Under the pieces are notes generated by a model. That model ran no database searches. It saw only the letters and a program-made list of their open reading frames with translations, and was not told the DNA's origin. A stretch of 64,000 bases of DNA, taken from assembly GCF_022508225.1 (NCBI RefSeq), contig NZ_JAETXJ010000002.1, positions 186,001 to 250,000 on the forward strand. The letters are read 5' to 3'. The translations under genes were made by a program, and so were the position numbers. Every line of letters begins with the position of its first letter. Position 1 is the first letter of the stretch. The DNA is from Desulfovibrio sp. UIB00. Lineage in GTDB: Bacteria > Desulfobacterota > Desulfovibrionia > Desulfovibrionales > Desulfovibrionaceae. This document shows, one piece after another, positions 1 through 7,599 of the stretch.

Positions 1-1466
1 AAACCCTTATGGAAGTTCTGGGCGAGCTGACGGGCCAGCCCGTATGGCCTGTGCGCGTGGCCCGCGCACCTCTTGATCAGGTTGTGCGGCAGGCCGCCCC
101 GTTGCTTTCTGGCGGGCGCGCCCGCCCGTGGCTGGTCAGCGCCGCCAACGTGCTCAACGAACTGCGTTTTGGCAAAAAGCGTTCACGCGGCGCAAGCGCC
201 ATAGAAGACGAGGACGAATTTGATTCGCTGGATGCCGAGGGCATGGATATTGACGGCAATCCCGCTGCGGGCGAGGCCGATGGCGAAAAGCCCGAAGGCT
301 GCCGCGAGGATAGGCTCGACAGCTTCCTTGAATCCCTGTCGCCGCTCTTTGACCATGCGGATTCGCGCGGCCCTGCCCCTGTTGGGCCTTCCCTGCTGTT
401 TGTGGAACCCGGCACACGCCTTGGCGGCTCCACCATCATGCGCTTGCGCCAGCTTGCTGTTGACGGCGGGCTGACTGCCCTTGCGCCCTGTACGCATCAG
501 GCTGATTGCCCGCTGCTGCGCGGTCAGGGCGGGCGCACATGGTGCCACTTTACCTTTGGCAGCGAAGGCGCGCCGCTGTGGCTTGAAGACCTGTCGCAGG
601 CTTCGGGCCTTGGCAAAAGCGGCCTGAGTCTCTCCCCCCTGTTGCTTGCCGCCATGCCCGAGGCAGAAGCGCAAATGTCCGGTTCTCTGGCCGCCAGGGT
701 GCTTTCTGCCCCCTTTATGGTGCCGGGTCTGGCGGGCAGGGCACGCTACGCCTGCTCTGGCAAGGGGATACTGCTGCTGGAAAATGCCGAATCTCTGGCC
801 TCTGGTGATGAACTGACTGTTTCCATTGCTGCTGGCGCACCACGCGACCGTAAAAGTGGCGCCTTGCAGGTGAGCCCCCCGGCGCAGCAGGGCGGAGCCC
901 CCCGGTCTGAGCGCCGCCCCGGTGATGATGAACACGGTCGCAGGCCCGCGCCATTCCGCAGGGACACTAGAGAAGACGGCAATGATGGCACCCGCGAGGG
1001 CAACAGGCCCGCAGGAAAGGGGTATCCAGACCGTCCGTCCCGTGCTCCGCAGGGAGACCGCAGTCAGGGGGATAACCGCAGGGGACAGGGCGGGCGTCCG
1101 CCTCGGCCTCATGGCAATGACCGTCCTCAGCGTGACGATCGTTCCGGTCGTGACGACAGGCCTCGCCGCGATGATCGTTCGGGCAGGGATGACCGCCGTG
1201 GTCGGGACGACCGTCCGGACTGGAAAGGCCGTCAGGATCGGCAGGGTCAGCCAGACCGTTCAAATCGTTCAGATCGCTCTGAGCGTTCGGACAGGCCTGA
1301 TCGGCCCAATCAGCAGGGGCGCCAAGATCGCAATAACCGTCAGGAAAGACCGGGCGGGCAGAACAGAAAGGACCGTGGAGGCTCTTCGGACAACCGTTCG
1401 GGCGGCAAGCGACCTGGCAACAATCGTGCAGGCAAGCCTTCAGGCCCGCGTCGCAACAAACCCTAG
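1..1466 (+). CDS. Rsm22-like (METTL17-like) ribosome-associated methyltransferase, 5' end missing
   Basis: The frame is open to the left edge, so the start lies outside the window. Counting from the ATG at 9, the visible part has the Rsm22 signature around residues 159-181 (PCTHQADCPL, then WCHF). Cys161, Cys167, Cys179 and Cys249 match in number and rough spacing the four cysteines that hold a 4Fe-4S cluster in mitochondrial METTL17. The family binds the small ribosomal subunit during assembly; its methyltransferase activity is doubtful in several members. From about residue 285 to 485 the protein is a low-complexity tail rich in Arg, Asp, Gly and Asn with RDDR-type repeats, probably disordered and RNA-binding. 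The SAM-binding N-terminal half is mostly out of view. Family call fairly sure; cluster binding is inferred. Confidence 0.75.
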   Translation, partial: TLMEVLGELTGQPVWPVRVARAPLDQVVRQAAPLLSGGRARPWLVSAANVLNELRFGKKRSRGASAIEDEDEFDSLDAEGMDIDGNPAAGEADGEKPEGCREDRLDSFLESLSPLFDHADSRGPAPVGPSLLFVEPGTRLGGSTIMRLRQLAVDGGLTALAPCTHQADCPLLRGQGGRTWCHFTFGSEGAPLWLEDLSQASGLGKSGLSLSPLLLAAMPEAEAQMSGSLAARVLSAPFMVPGLAGRARYACSGKGILLLENAESLASGDELTVSIAAGAPRDRKSGALQVSPPAQQGGAPRSERRPGDDEHGRRPAPFRRDTREDGNDGTREGNRPAGKGYPDRPSRAPQGDRSQGDNRRGQGGRPPRPHGNDRPQRDDRSGRDDRPRRDDRSGRDDRRGRDDRPDWKGRQDRQGQPDRSNRSDRSERSDRPDRPNQQGRQDRNNRQERPGGQNRKDRGGSSDNRSGGKRPGNNRAGKPSGPRRNKP

Positions 1467-1982
1467 GGTATATGGCTTCGGCACAGATGTTTTTGTCTGT
1501 GCCGCACCACTTTTTTTAGTTATAAAATTCAGGGGGGGCTTTTACCCCCCTGTGCATGACCCACTATCTCTGCACCCTTCGCGAAATTTTTGGCCCGAAC
1601 TGTTCGTAGGTTCCCCTTGAGGCTCTGGGCTTTTTTCACCTCCTCCAGCTGGGTTACCCGCACAATATTTTGCTCAAAAAAACTTGCCCCGCATATCCGC
1701 GCCACTGGCTAGAAAACGGGTGCGGGGGGGGTATGCGTCTAAAGTTTTTTGTTGCTATTGGTTATTTTTATTATTAATTTATACAAATAATTTAATGTGT
1801 TAATGGGGGTAAGCGGCTTTCCGGGGGCTTTTATTTACATCCGTTCCGTGTATACTCAACTCTTAATCATAAAAACGCCGTACCTGAGCCGCCATGCTGC
1901 GGCTTCTGTTTTGCGGTTAGTTATCTGGAAACTTCGGAGCCGCCCTGACGGCTGCATACCTTAAAGAAGAGGCTGTTTTTTC
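1467..1982. other. Intergenic region upstream of nrdJ
   Basis: The region holds the terminator at 1479-1517, a G/C-run hairpin at 1530-1552 and a very AT-rich stretch at about 1740-1800 that probably contains the nrdJ promoter. The last 120 bases hold two short GC-rich stem-loops (GCCGC/GCGGC near 1890-1910 and AGCCG/CGGCT near 1938-1955). I could not recognise an NrdR box or a cobalamin riboswitch. No gene is visible. Confidence 0.5.
1479..1517 (+). terminator. Rho-independent terminator after the Rsm22-like gene
   Basis: A perfect 9-bp stem (1479-1487 with 1496-1504, CGGCACAGA / TCTGTGCCG) is followed six bases later by seven T residues. It starts 13 bases after the stop codon. A second G7/C6 hairpin without a T run sits at 1530-1552. 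Confidence 0.75.
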
Positions 1983-4268
1983 ATGCTCACAATGCCCAAG
2001 AATTTGCCGCAGCCACAGTTGAAGCCCAACACGGAAGTTGTTCTGCAAAAGCGCTATCTGCGCAAGGATCTGACTGGCAAGCAGGTAGAAACCCCGCGTG
2101 ACCTTTTCTGGCGTGTGGCATCCTCCATTGCCGCCGAAGAAGCCAAGTACAGCCAGTCCACCTGCAAGGACGACGTGCTGGCGCGCGATTTTTATGACCT
2201 CATGACCAGCTGGAAATTTTTGCCCAATTCTCCCACGCTCATGAATGCGGGTACTGACCTGGGGCAGCTTTCGGCCTGTTTTGTGCTGCCGGTGGGCGAC
2301 TCCATTGAAGAAATTTTTGATGCGGTCAAATACGCGGCCATGATCCACAAGTCTGGCGGCGGCACGGGATTTTCTTTTTCGCGCCTGCGCCCCAAGGATA
2401 GCCGCGTAGGCTCCACCGGGGGCGTTGCCTCCGGTCCGGTGTCCTTTCTGCGCATCTTCAACACCGCCACAGAACAGGTGAAGCAGGGCGGCACGCGGCG
2501 CGGGGCCAATATGGGCATTCTGCGTGTTGATCACCCTGACATTCTTGAATTTATCCGCGCCAAGGAAAAAGAGGGCGAATTCAATAACTTCAACCTTTCC
2601 GTGGGCCTGACAGAAGTATTCATGCGCGCCGTGGAAAACGACGAGCATTACGACCTTGTGGCCCCCAATTCCGGCGAAGTTATCAACCGCCTGCGCGCGC
2701 GGGAGATTTTTGAGCTGCTGGTCAAAAAGGCCTGGCAGTCGGGCGATCCGGGTATTGTGTTCCTTGACCGCATCAACCGGGACAATCCCACACCCGACCA
2801 GGGCGAGATAGAATCTACCAACCCCTGCGGCGAGCAGCCTCTGCTGCCCTACGAAGCTTGCAATCTGGGTTCCATCAACCTTTCGTGCTTTTACATTCCC
2901 GGTCACAACGATGCGGCTGACCCTGCCCGCGATTGCATTGACTGGGCCGAGCTTAAGCGCGTGGTGCATCTGTCTGTGCGCTTTCTCGACAATGTCATTG
3001 ATGCCTCACGCTTCCCGCTGGACAGCATCACCGAAACCGTGCGCAGGAACCGCAAGATCGGCCTTGGCGTCATGGGCTTTGCCGACCTGCTCTATCAGCT
3101 TGAAATGGCCTATGATTCGCAGCAGGGCCTTGAACTTGGCGAGCGCATCATGGCCTTTATTCAGGAGGAGGGGCACAAGGCCTCGGCCCAGCTGGCTGTG
3201 GAACGCGGGGCCTTCCCTGCCTACGCTACGTCCGTGTATGCAAAAAAGAAGCTTGGCCCCTACCGCAACGCCACGGTAACCACCATTGCGCCCACGGGGA
3301 CGCTTTCCATCATCGCGGGCTGCTCCTCCGGCGTGGAGCCTCTGTTTGCCCTGTGCTTTACCCGCAACATCCTTGACGGCGAGCGCCTTGTGGAAGTGAA
3401 CCCTCACTTTGAGGCGGCCCTTGCCGATGCCGGGCTGTTCAGCCACGAGCTTATGGATGCGGTGGTTGCCAAGGGTTCCATTCAGGAAATGGACTACCTG
3501 CCCGCCAAGCTGCGCAAGGTCTTTGTTACGGCTATGGATATAGCCCCTGTGTGGCATTTGCGCATGCAGGCGGCCTTTCAGCGCCATACCGATAATGCCG
3601 TGTCCAAAACCGTGAACCTGACCAACAGCGCAACGGAACAGGATATTTTTGATATTTACTGGCTGGCCTATCAGGAAGGCTGCAAGGGCGTGACTGTCTA
3701 CCGTGACGGCTGCAAAAGTATTCAGGTGCTGGCCACGGGCGAAGGGCAAAAGAAAATGGACGGCGAAAGCAGTGCCGAGGCTGCCCAGTCTGGCCCGTCA
3801 GCTGTTCAGGTCGGGGCTGGCGTGCGCAAGCGGCCCGACATTGTGTGGGGCTTCACGCAGAAGGTGCCCACCGGGCTTGGCGTGATGTACCTCACCGTCA
3901 ATGAGGTTGACGGCCAGCCCTTTGAGGTTTTTGCCACAATCGGCAAATCTGGCCGCTCCATCACGGCCAAGGCCGAGGCCATTGGTCGCCTTGTGTCGCT
4001 GGCCTTGCGCTCCGGAGTGCACGTGCGCGACGTTGTGGCCCAGATCAAGGGTATCGGCGGCGAGCACCCCGTATTTCGGGGCAAGGGGCTGCTGCTTTCC
4101 ATCCCCGATGCCATCGCCTGGGTGCTGGAAAAGCGCTATCTCAAGGACGAACACATCGGCGACGTCAACGACCTGCAAGCCCAGAACTGCCCTGAATGCG
4201 GCGAAGCGCTGGTATTTCAGGAAGGCTGCCTCATCTGCCCCGGCTGCGGTTTTTCGCGTTGCGGGTAA
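1983..4268 (+). CDS. nrdJ: Adenosylcobalamin-dependent (class II) ribonucleoside-diphosphate reductase NrdJ
   Basis: This enzyme makes deoxyribonucleotides from ribonucleotides using a thiyl radical generated by coenzyme B12, so it needs no oxygen, which fits an anaerobe. The active-site motif NPCGE lies at residues 280-284, giving Cys282 as the expected thiyl residue. Cys99 (SACF) and Cys293 (YEAC) match the redox disulfide pair. The motif APTGTLSIIAGCSSG occurs in the barrel. The C-terminal 25 residues carry CPECG and CPGCG pairs plus a final Cys, the usual NrdJ reductant-relay or zinc tail. Length 761 is normal. ATG 1983 has a purine-rich site (AAGAAGAGG) 10 bases upstream; ATG 1992 is an alternative start. 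It stands alone without nrdR or nrdDG next to it. Confidence 0.96.
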   Translation: MLTMPKNLPQPQLKPNTEVVLQKRYLRKDLTGKQVETPRDLFWRVASSIAAEEAKYSQSTCKDDVLARDFYDLMTSWKFLPNSPTLMNAGTDLGQLSACFVLPVGDSIEEIFDAVKYAAMIHKSGGGTGFSFSRLRPKDSRVGSTGGVASGPVSFLRIFNTATEQVKQGGTRRGANMGILRVDHPDILEFIRAKEKEGEFNNFNLSVGLTEVFMRAVENDEHYDLVAPNSGEVINRLRAREIFELLVKKAWQSGDPGIVFLDRINRDNPTPDQGEIESTNPCGEQPLLPYEACNLGSINLSCFYIPGHNDAADPARDCIDWAELKRVVHLSVRFLDNVIDASRFPLDSITETVRRNRKIGLGVMGFADLLYQLEMAYDSQQGLELGERIMAFIQEEGHKASAQLAVERGAFPAYATSVYAKKKLGPYRNATVTTIAPTGTLSIIAGCSSGVEPLFALCFTRNILDGERLVEVNPHFEAALADAGLFSHELMDAVVAKGSIQEMDYLPAKLRKVFVTAMDIAPVWHLRMQAAFQRHTDNAVSKTVNLTNSATEQDIFDIYWLAYQEGCKGVTVYRDGCKSIQVLATGEGQKKMDGESSAEAAQSGPSAVQVGAGVRKRPDIVWGFTQKVPTGLGVMYLTVNEVDGQPFEVFATIGKSGRSITAKAEAIGRLVSLALRSGVHVRDVVAQIKGIGGEHPVFRGKGLLLSIPDAIAWVLEKRYLKDEHIGDVNDLQAQNCPECGEALVFQEGCLICPGCGFSRCG

Positions 4269-4405
4269 TGATTGGAACTGACTGACGGCAAGAGGTTTTG
4301 CAGGGTCTCCTGGTCAAGGCGGGGCGGAGCGGTTTCATAAAAATCCGCGTCCACTGCGCCCGGCGGCTCGGGGCGGTCAGCAAACAGATCAGTAATATCC
4401 TTGCG

Positions 4406-4441
4406 GGGGAGGGCGCTCTTTTGTACAAGAGGCGCTTCCCC
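4406..4441. repeat. Imperfect 15-bp inverted repeat
   Basis: Positions 4406-4420 and 4427-4441 pair around the loop TTGTAC with a 3-base internal mismatch and one G-T pair. There is no T run on either side, so it is not a classical terminator. It lies between nrdJ and the YdjM-like gene and may end or stabilise the nrdJ transcript. Confidence 0.4.
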
Positions 4442-4470
4442 GCACTGTTATTTCATAAGCGGTTTACACC

Positions 4471-4977
4471 ATGAAATGGATTACGCATCAGGCCACGGCT
4501 GTGGCGGCGGCGCTGGCGCTGCATCTTCCCTGGGAGGGCGTGGCGGCGGCTTGCGCGGGCGCGGTGCTGCCCGATGTGCTGGATCAGCGCATTGCTGGCC
4601 TCGCCCCCACCCGCAGGGGCCGACAAAAAGTGTTCAACGCCATCCACCGGGGCACAACGCACTGGTTCGGCTGGTGGATGGCGGTTTGCGTGGCGGCTTT
4701 TGCCCTGTCGCCTGCCAGCCTTGGTTCTTTGGGCAGAGATGCCCTGCTCGGCCTTGGTTTTGGCGGGCTGAGCCATGTGCTGCTGGATATGCTGACCCCC
4801 TCAGGGGTGCCGCTGACGCCCTTTTCGCGCCAGAACAAGCTGTCGCTCAAGCTGTGCTCCACAGGCAGCCTTGGTGAATACTGTTTTCTGGCCTGCGTGG
4901 CAGGGGCAACGTGGCTGTTTTTTCACGAAGATCTGCTGCGCCTGACCCGCAAGCTGGGCCACGGAAGCTGGTTCTGA
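4471..4977 (+). CDS. YdjM/DUF457-type membrane-bound metal-dependent hydrolase
   Basis: A 168-residue protein that begins MKWITHQA and has the DUF457 pattern: an early His, LPDVLDQR near residue 33, IHRGTTHW near residue 58, and SHVLLDMLTPSGVPLTPF near residue 95. The family has four or so membrane helices with conserved His/Asp residues facing a putative metal site. E. coli YdjM belongs to it and is LexA-regulated, but I see no SOS box here. The true substrate is unknown for the family. It is followed 49 bases later by another membrane protein gene on the same strand, possibly co-transcribed. Confidence 0.8.
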   Translation: MKWITHQATAVAAALALHLPWEGVAAACAGAVLPDVLDQRIAGLAPTRRGRQKVFNAIHRGTTHWFGWWMAVCVAAFALSPASLGSLGRDALLGLGFGGLSHVLLDMLTPSGVPLTPFSRQNKLSLKLCSTGSLGEYCFLACVAGATWLFFHEDLLRLTRKLGHGSWF

Positions 4978-5026
4978 TCCGGCGCTTCCCCCGGCGCTGA
5001 CTCTTTGCACTCACAGGGCGGCATAG

Positions 5027-5824
5027 ATGCTGGTCAAAATTTTTCTCACGCCACTGCTTATCCTCATGTGCCTGCTGGTGGCCCGCCGCTGGGGTTCATT
5101 TGTGGGCGGCGTCATTGCTGGCTTGCCGCTCATCTCCGGCCCGCTTTCCTTTTTCCTCACGCTGGAGCAGGGCGCGGCCTTTTCCGCAGCAGCATCATTC
5201 AATACCCTGCTTGGAGTGCTGGCCTGCACGACAACCGCGCTCATCTATCCCCGTCTGGCTGTCTGGGGCATGCCCTGGTTTGTATGCCTGCCCGCAGCCC
5301 TGTGCGGATTCTTCGGCGGGGGATGGGTTGTGCTGCACCTGCCGTTTACGCATTTCTGGGCAGTGGCGCTCTCTCTGCTCTCTCCCTTGCTGGTACTTGC
5401 CTGTCTGCCGAAGGTCGCGGTGGCGTGCAGGCCCGGCCACGCCATGACGGCCTATGTGCGGATTCCCGTGCAGATGGCCTGCGGGGCGGGGCTGGTTTTT
5501 GCCGTAACGGAAGCCGCCTATTGGCTTGGCCCTGGCTGGAGCGGCGTACTTATGTTTTTCCCCGTCATGATCTGTTCCATCGTGCCCTTTGCCCATGCTA
5601 TGCTGGGGGTTGGGGCCGTGGTAAGTATTTTTCGTGGCATCATGGCTGGGTGGTTTGGCTGTATTGCCTTTGCGGTGGTGGTGATGACAGGGGTTGAGCA
5701 TCTGCCCCTGTGGCTGTGCTACGTCCTTGCGCCCGTTGCGGCACTGCTGGCGAGCGCGTCGGTTTCCCTGCTGGAGCAAAGGTTGCAGCAAAGGCATGCC
5801 GCTGGTACAGCGGCAGGGTCATAG
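5027..5824 (+). CDS. Uncharacterised integral membrane protein with two similar halves
   Basis: I do not recognise a named family. The 265 residues are almost entirely hydrophobic, with about eight predicted helices and few charged loops. The segment at residues 20-75 (WGSFVGGVIAGLPLISGP, then a stretch ending GVLACTTTALIY) resembles residues 165-220 (a WSGVLMFFPVMICSIVP-like start, then GWFGCIAFAVVVM). This suggests internal duplication, as in many small transporters. ATG 5027 was chosen because it gives a helix directly at the N-terminus. The gene follows the YdjM-like gene by 49 bases and converges on murJ. Confidence 0.7.
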   Translation: MLVKIFLTPLLILMCLLVARRWGSFVGGVIAGLPLISGPLSFFLTLEQGAAFSAAASFNTLLGVLACTTTALIYPRLAVWGMPWFVCLPAALCGFFGGGWVVLHLPFTHFWAVALSLLSPLLVLACLPKVAVACRPGHAMTAYVRIPVQMACGAGLVFAVTEAAYWLGPGWSGVLMFFPVMICSIVPFAHAMLGVGAVVSIFRGIMAGWFGCIAFAVVVMTGVEHLPLWLCYVLAPVAALLASASVSLLEQRLQQRHAAGTAAGS

Positions 5825-5982
5825 GCCTGAGGGCAGTCTGATAATGGAAGAAACTTTTACTGTGGCTGAGGATACCGTACTCTGGCCTAGGTCAGTTGCG
5901 CGAGAATGCTTGCGCAGCCAGTAAACGTTTAGGGGGTGATGGCTCTCCCCCGAACATTTCAAGCTTGGTTTATCCCGCAGAA
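5825..5982. other. Convergent intergenic space with two hairpins
   Basis: Between the convergent membrane protein gene and murJ there is a hairpin near 5894-5918 (GTTGCGC/GCGCAGC) and another at 5932-5951 (GGGGG/CCCCC). Neither has a T run. They probably serve as weak bidirectional 3' ends. Confidence 0.35.
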
Positions 5983-7599
5983 TCAGGCTGTGCCGCGTCT
6001 GCGCCGCAGCCTTTGCAGTACTGGCTCCAGAGCTTCGGGCGCGGTCTGCCATGCAAGGGGCAGAAACAGGGCCGCAAAGGCGCAACTGCCCAGCATCAGC
6101 ACCACGCAGGCCTTGAGTATGGGGGGCAGCGTAAACGAGCGCATGCAGACCTCAGAGACCCACCAGCCCGCAGCCGTGGCGGGCAGACTGCAAAAAATTA
6201 CCCGCGCTGCCAGCCCTGTCAGACCAGTAAAGGCCCCGCTGCCGTGGCGGCGAATCCATATGCCTACCAGCCAGAGCACGTAGAGGCTCACGCTCAGGCC
6301 CGAAAGGGCCGCGATAGCCCACGCCCCGTTGGGAACAGCCCACCAGTAATACATGGGTATGCACAGCGCCGTCATGATGCTGCCGGTCACAGCCGGGGTG
6401 ATGGTGTCGCCGTGGGCGTAGTAGGCTCGCACCAGCACCATGTAGATAATCCAGAAGGGCGTGGCGGCCAGCATGATGCGCGTGAGCGGCAGGGTAGCCA
6501 GCGTGTCTGCGAGGCTGAAGCGTCCGCCCTGAAAAATAACGCCAAGGATTGGCCAGCTTGTGGCCGCCATGCAGAACGCGCAGGGAATGATAAGGGCAAC
6601 GCTGGCCCGAAGGGCCGTGCGCAGGGTGGTGTTGAAGCGCTCGGTGTCGCCCTGCGCCAGCAGCGCCACCAAAAAGGGATAGGATGCCACCGCTGCGGCC
6701 TGACCTACCAACCCCACAGGAACCTGAGTGATACGCCGTGCGTAGTTGAGCAGGCTCACAGCGCCATCGCCCGCCAGACTGCCAAAGACCCGCAAAAACT
6801 GTTCGTCCAGCATCATGATGGTCTGCCCCAGCATGAGGGGCAGGGCCGTGAGCAGAAATTTGCCCATGAGTGGGTGCCGCCATTCCATGTGCAGGCGCAG
6901 GCCCTGCTGGGACGCCACCCGCAGAGGCAGTACAAAGGTGCCAAGGGCCGCGCCAAGGGTCACGCCCACGCAATAGCCGGTCATGCCGTCCATGTGGGTC
7001 AGCAGGCCTGCTGGCAGAGCGGCCTGCACAGTCTGCGTGGTTGCCAGCCAGGGCAACAGCAGGCCCACGGCAATGATGGCCCCGTTATAGATCAGCGGGG
7101 CCAGCGCTGGCACGCGGAACTGACGCCGCATGAACAGCAGGGCCGTGACGCATGCCCCACATAGAAAGAATATCTGGGCGGGCAGAATGATGCGCATAAA
7201 AAAGGCCAACCGCGCCCACTGCTCCGGCGTAAAGCCGGGGGCCACCGCCTGCGCCAGCCAGGGCGCAAGGGCCATGCCGCCAAGGGTCAGAAGGGTGGAG
7301 GCAGTCGCCATCCAACAGAAAACGCAGGAAAAAAAGCGCCATGCATCCGCCTCATCCTCCTGAAACCTGCGGGTCAGCAGGGGGATGATTGTGATGGACA
7401 TAAAGCCGCCAGCCAGCAGATAATTGATGATGTCCGGCACCACAAAGGCGGCAAAATACATATCGGATTCGCCGCCTGCGCCGAACTGCCACGAAATGAT
7501 CTTGTCGCGCGCAAGACCCATAAGGCGCGAAAGAACAGTGCTGGCCGCCAGTATGAGCGCGGCTGCGCCCATACGCTGCTGTGCGGAAAGCAAGGCCAT
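5983..7599 (-). CDS. murJ: Lipid II flippase MurJ (MviN)
   Basis: MurJ moves the peptidoglycan precursor lipid II across the inner membrane. The 538-residue protein has the MOP-superfamily layout of about 14 helices and the family start: an LSRLMGLARDKIISWQFG segment at roughly residues 22-40 followed by FVVPDIINYLLAGG. The Arg-rich C-terminus (RLRRRRGTA) is cytoplasmic. Its ATG overlaps the rnr stop codon by one base (TGATG on the minus strand), so translation is probably coupled to rnr. No MurJ-specific deviation is obvious. Confidence 0.94.
   Translation of the reverse strand: MALLSAQQRMGAAALILAASTVLSRLMGLARDKIISWQFGAGGESDMYFAAFVVPDIINYLLAGGFMSITIIPLLTRRFQEDEADAWRFFSCVFCWMATASTLLTLGGMALAPWLAQAVAPGFTPEQWARLAFFMRIILPAQIFFLCGACVTALLFMRRQFRVPALAPLIYNGAIIAVGLLLPWLATTQTVQAALPAGLLTHMDGMTGYCVGVTLGAALGTFVLPLRVASQQGLRLHMEWRHPLMGKFLLTALPLMLGQTIMMLDEQFLRVFGSLAGDGAVSLLNYARRITQVPVGLVGQAAAVASYPFLVALLAQGDTERFNTTLRTALRASVALIIPCAFCMAATSWPILGVIFQGGRFSLADTLATLPLTRIMLAATPFWIIYMVLVRAYYAHGDTITPAVTGSIMTALCIPMYYWWAVPNGAWAIAALSGLSVSLYVLWLVGIWIRRHGSGAFTGLTGLAARVIFCSLPATAAGWWVSEVCMRSFTLPPILKACVVLMLGSCAFAALFLPLAWQTAPEALEPVLQRLRRRRGTA

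Noticed and set aside
1130..1300. Short tandem repeats in the Rsm22-like gene as a CRISPR array or minisatellite
   Set aside because: The repeats are in-frame RDDR-type codons of a low-complexity protein tail, irregular in length, without unique spacers.
1800..1982. A possible cobalamin riboswitch ahead of nrdJ
   Set aside because: Only two small GC hairpins are present; the conserved B12-box sequence is not found.
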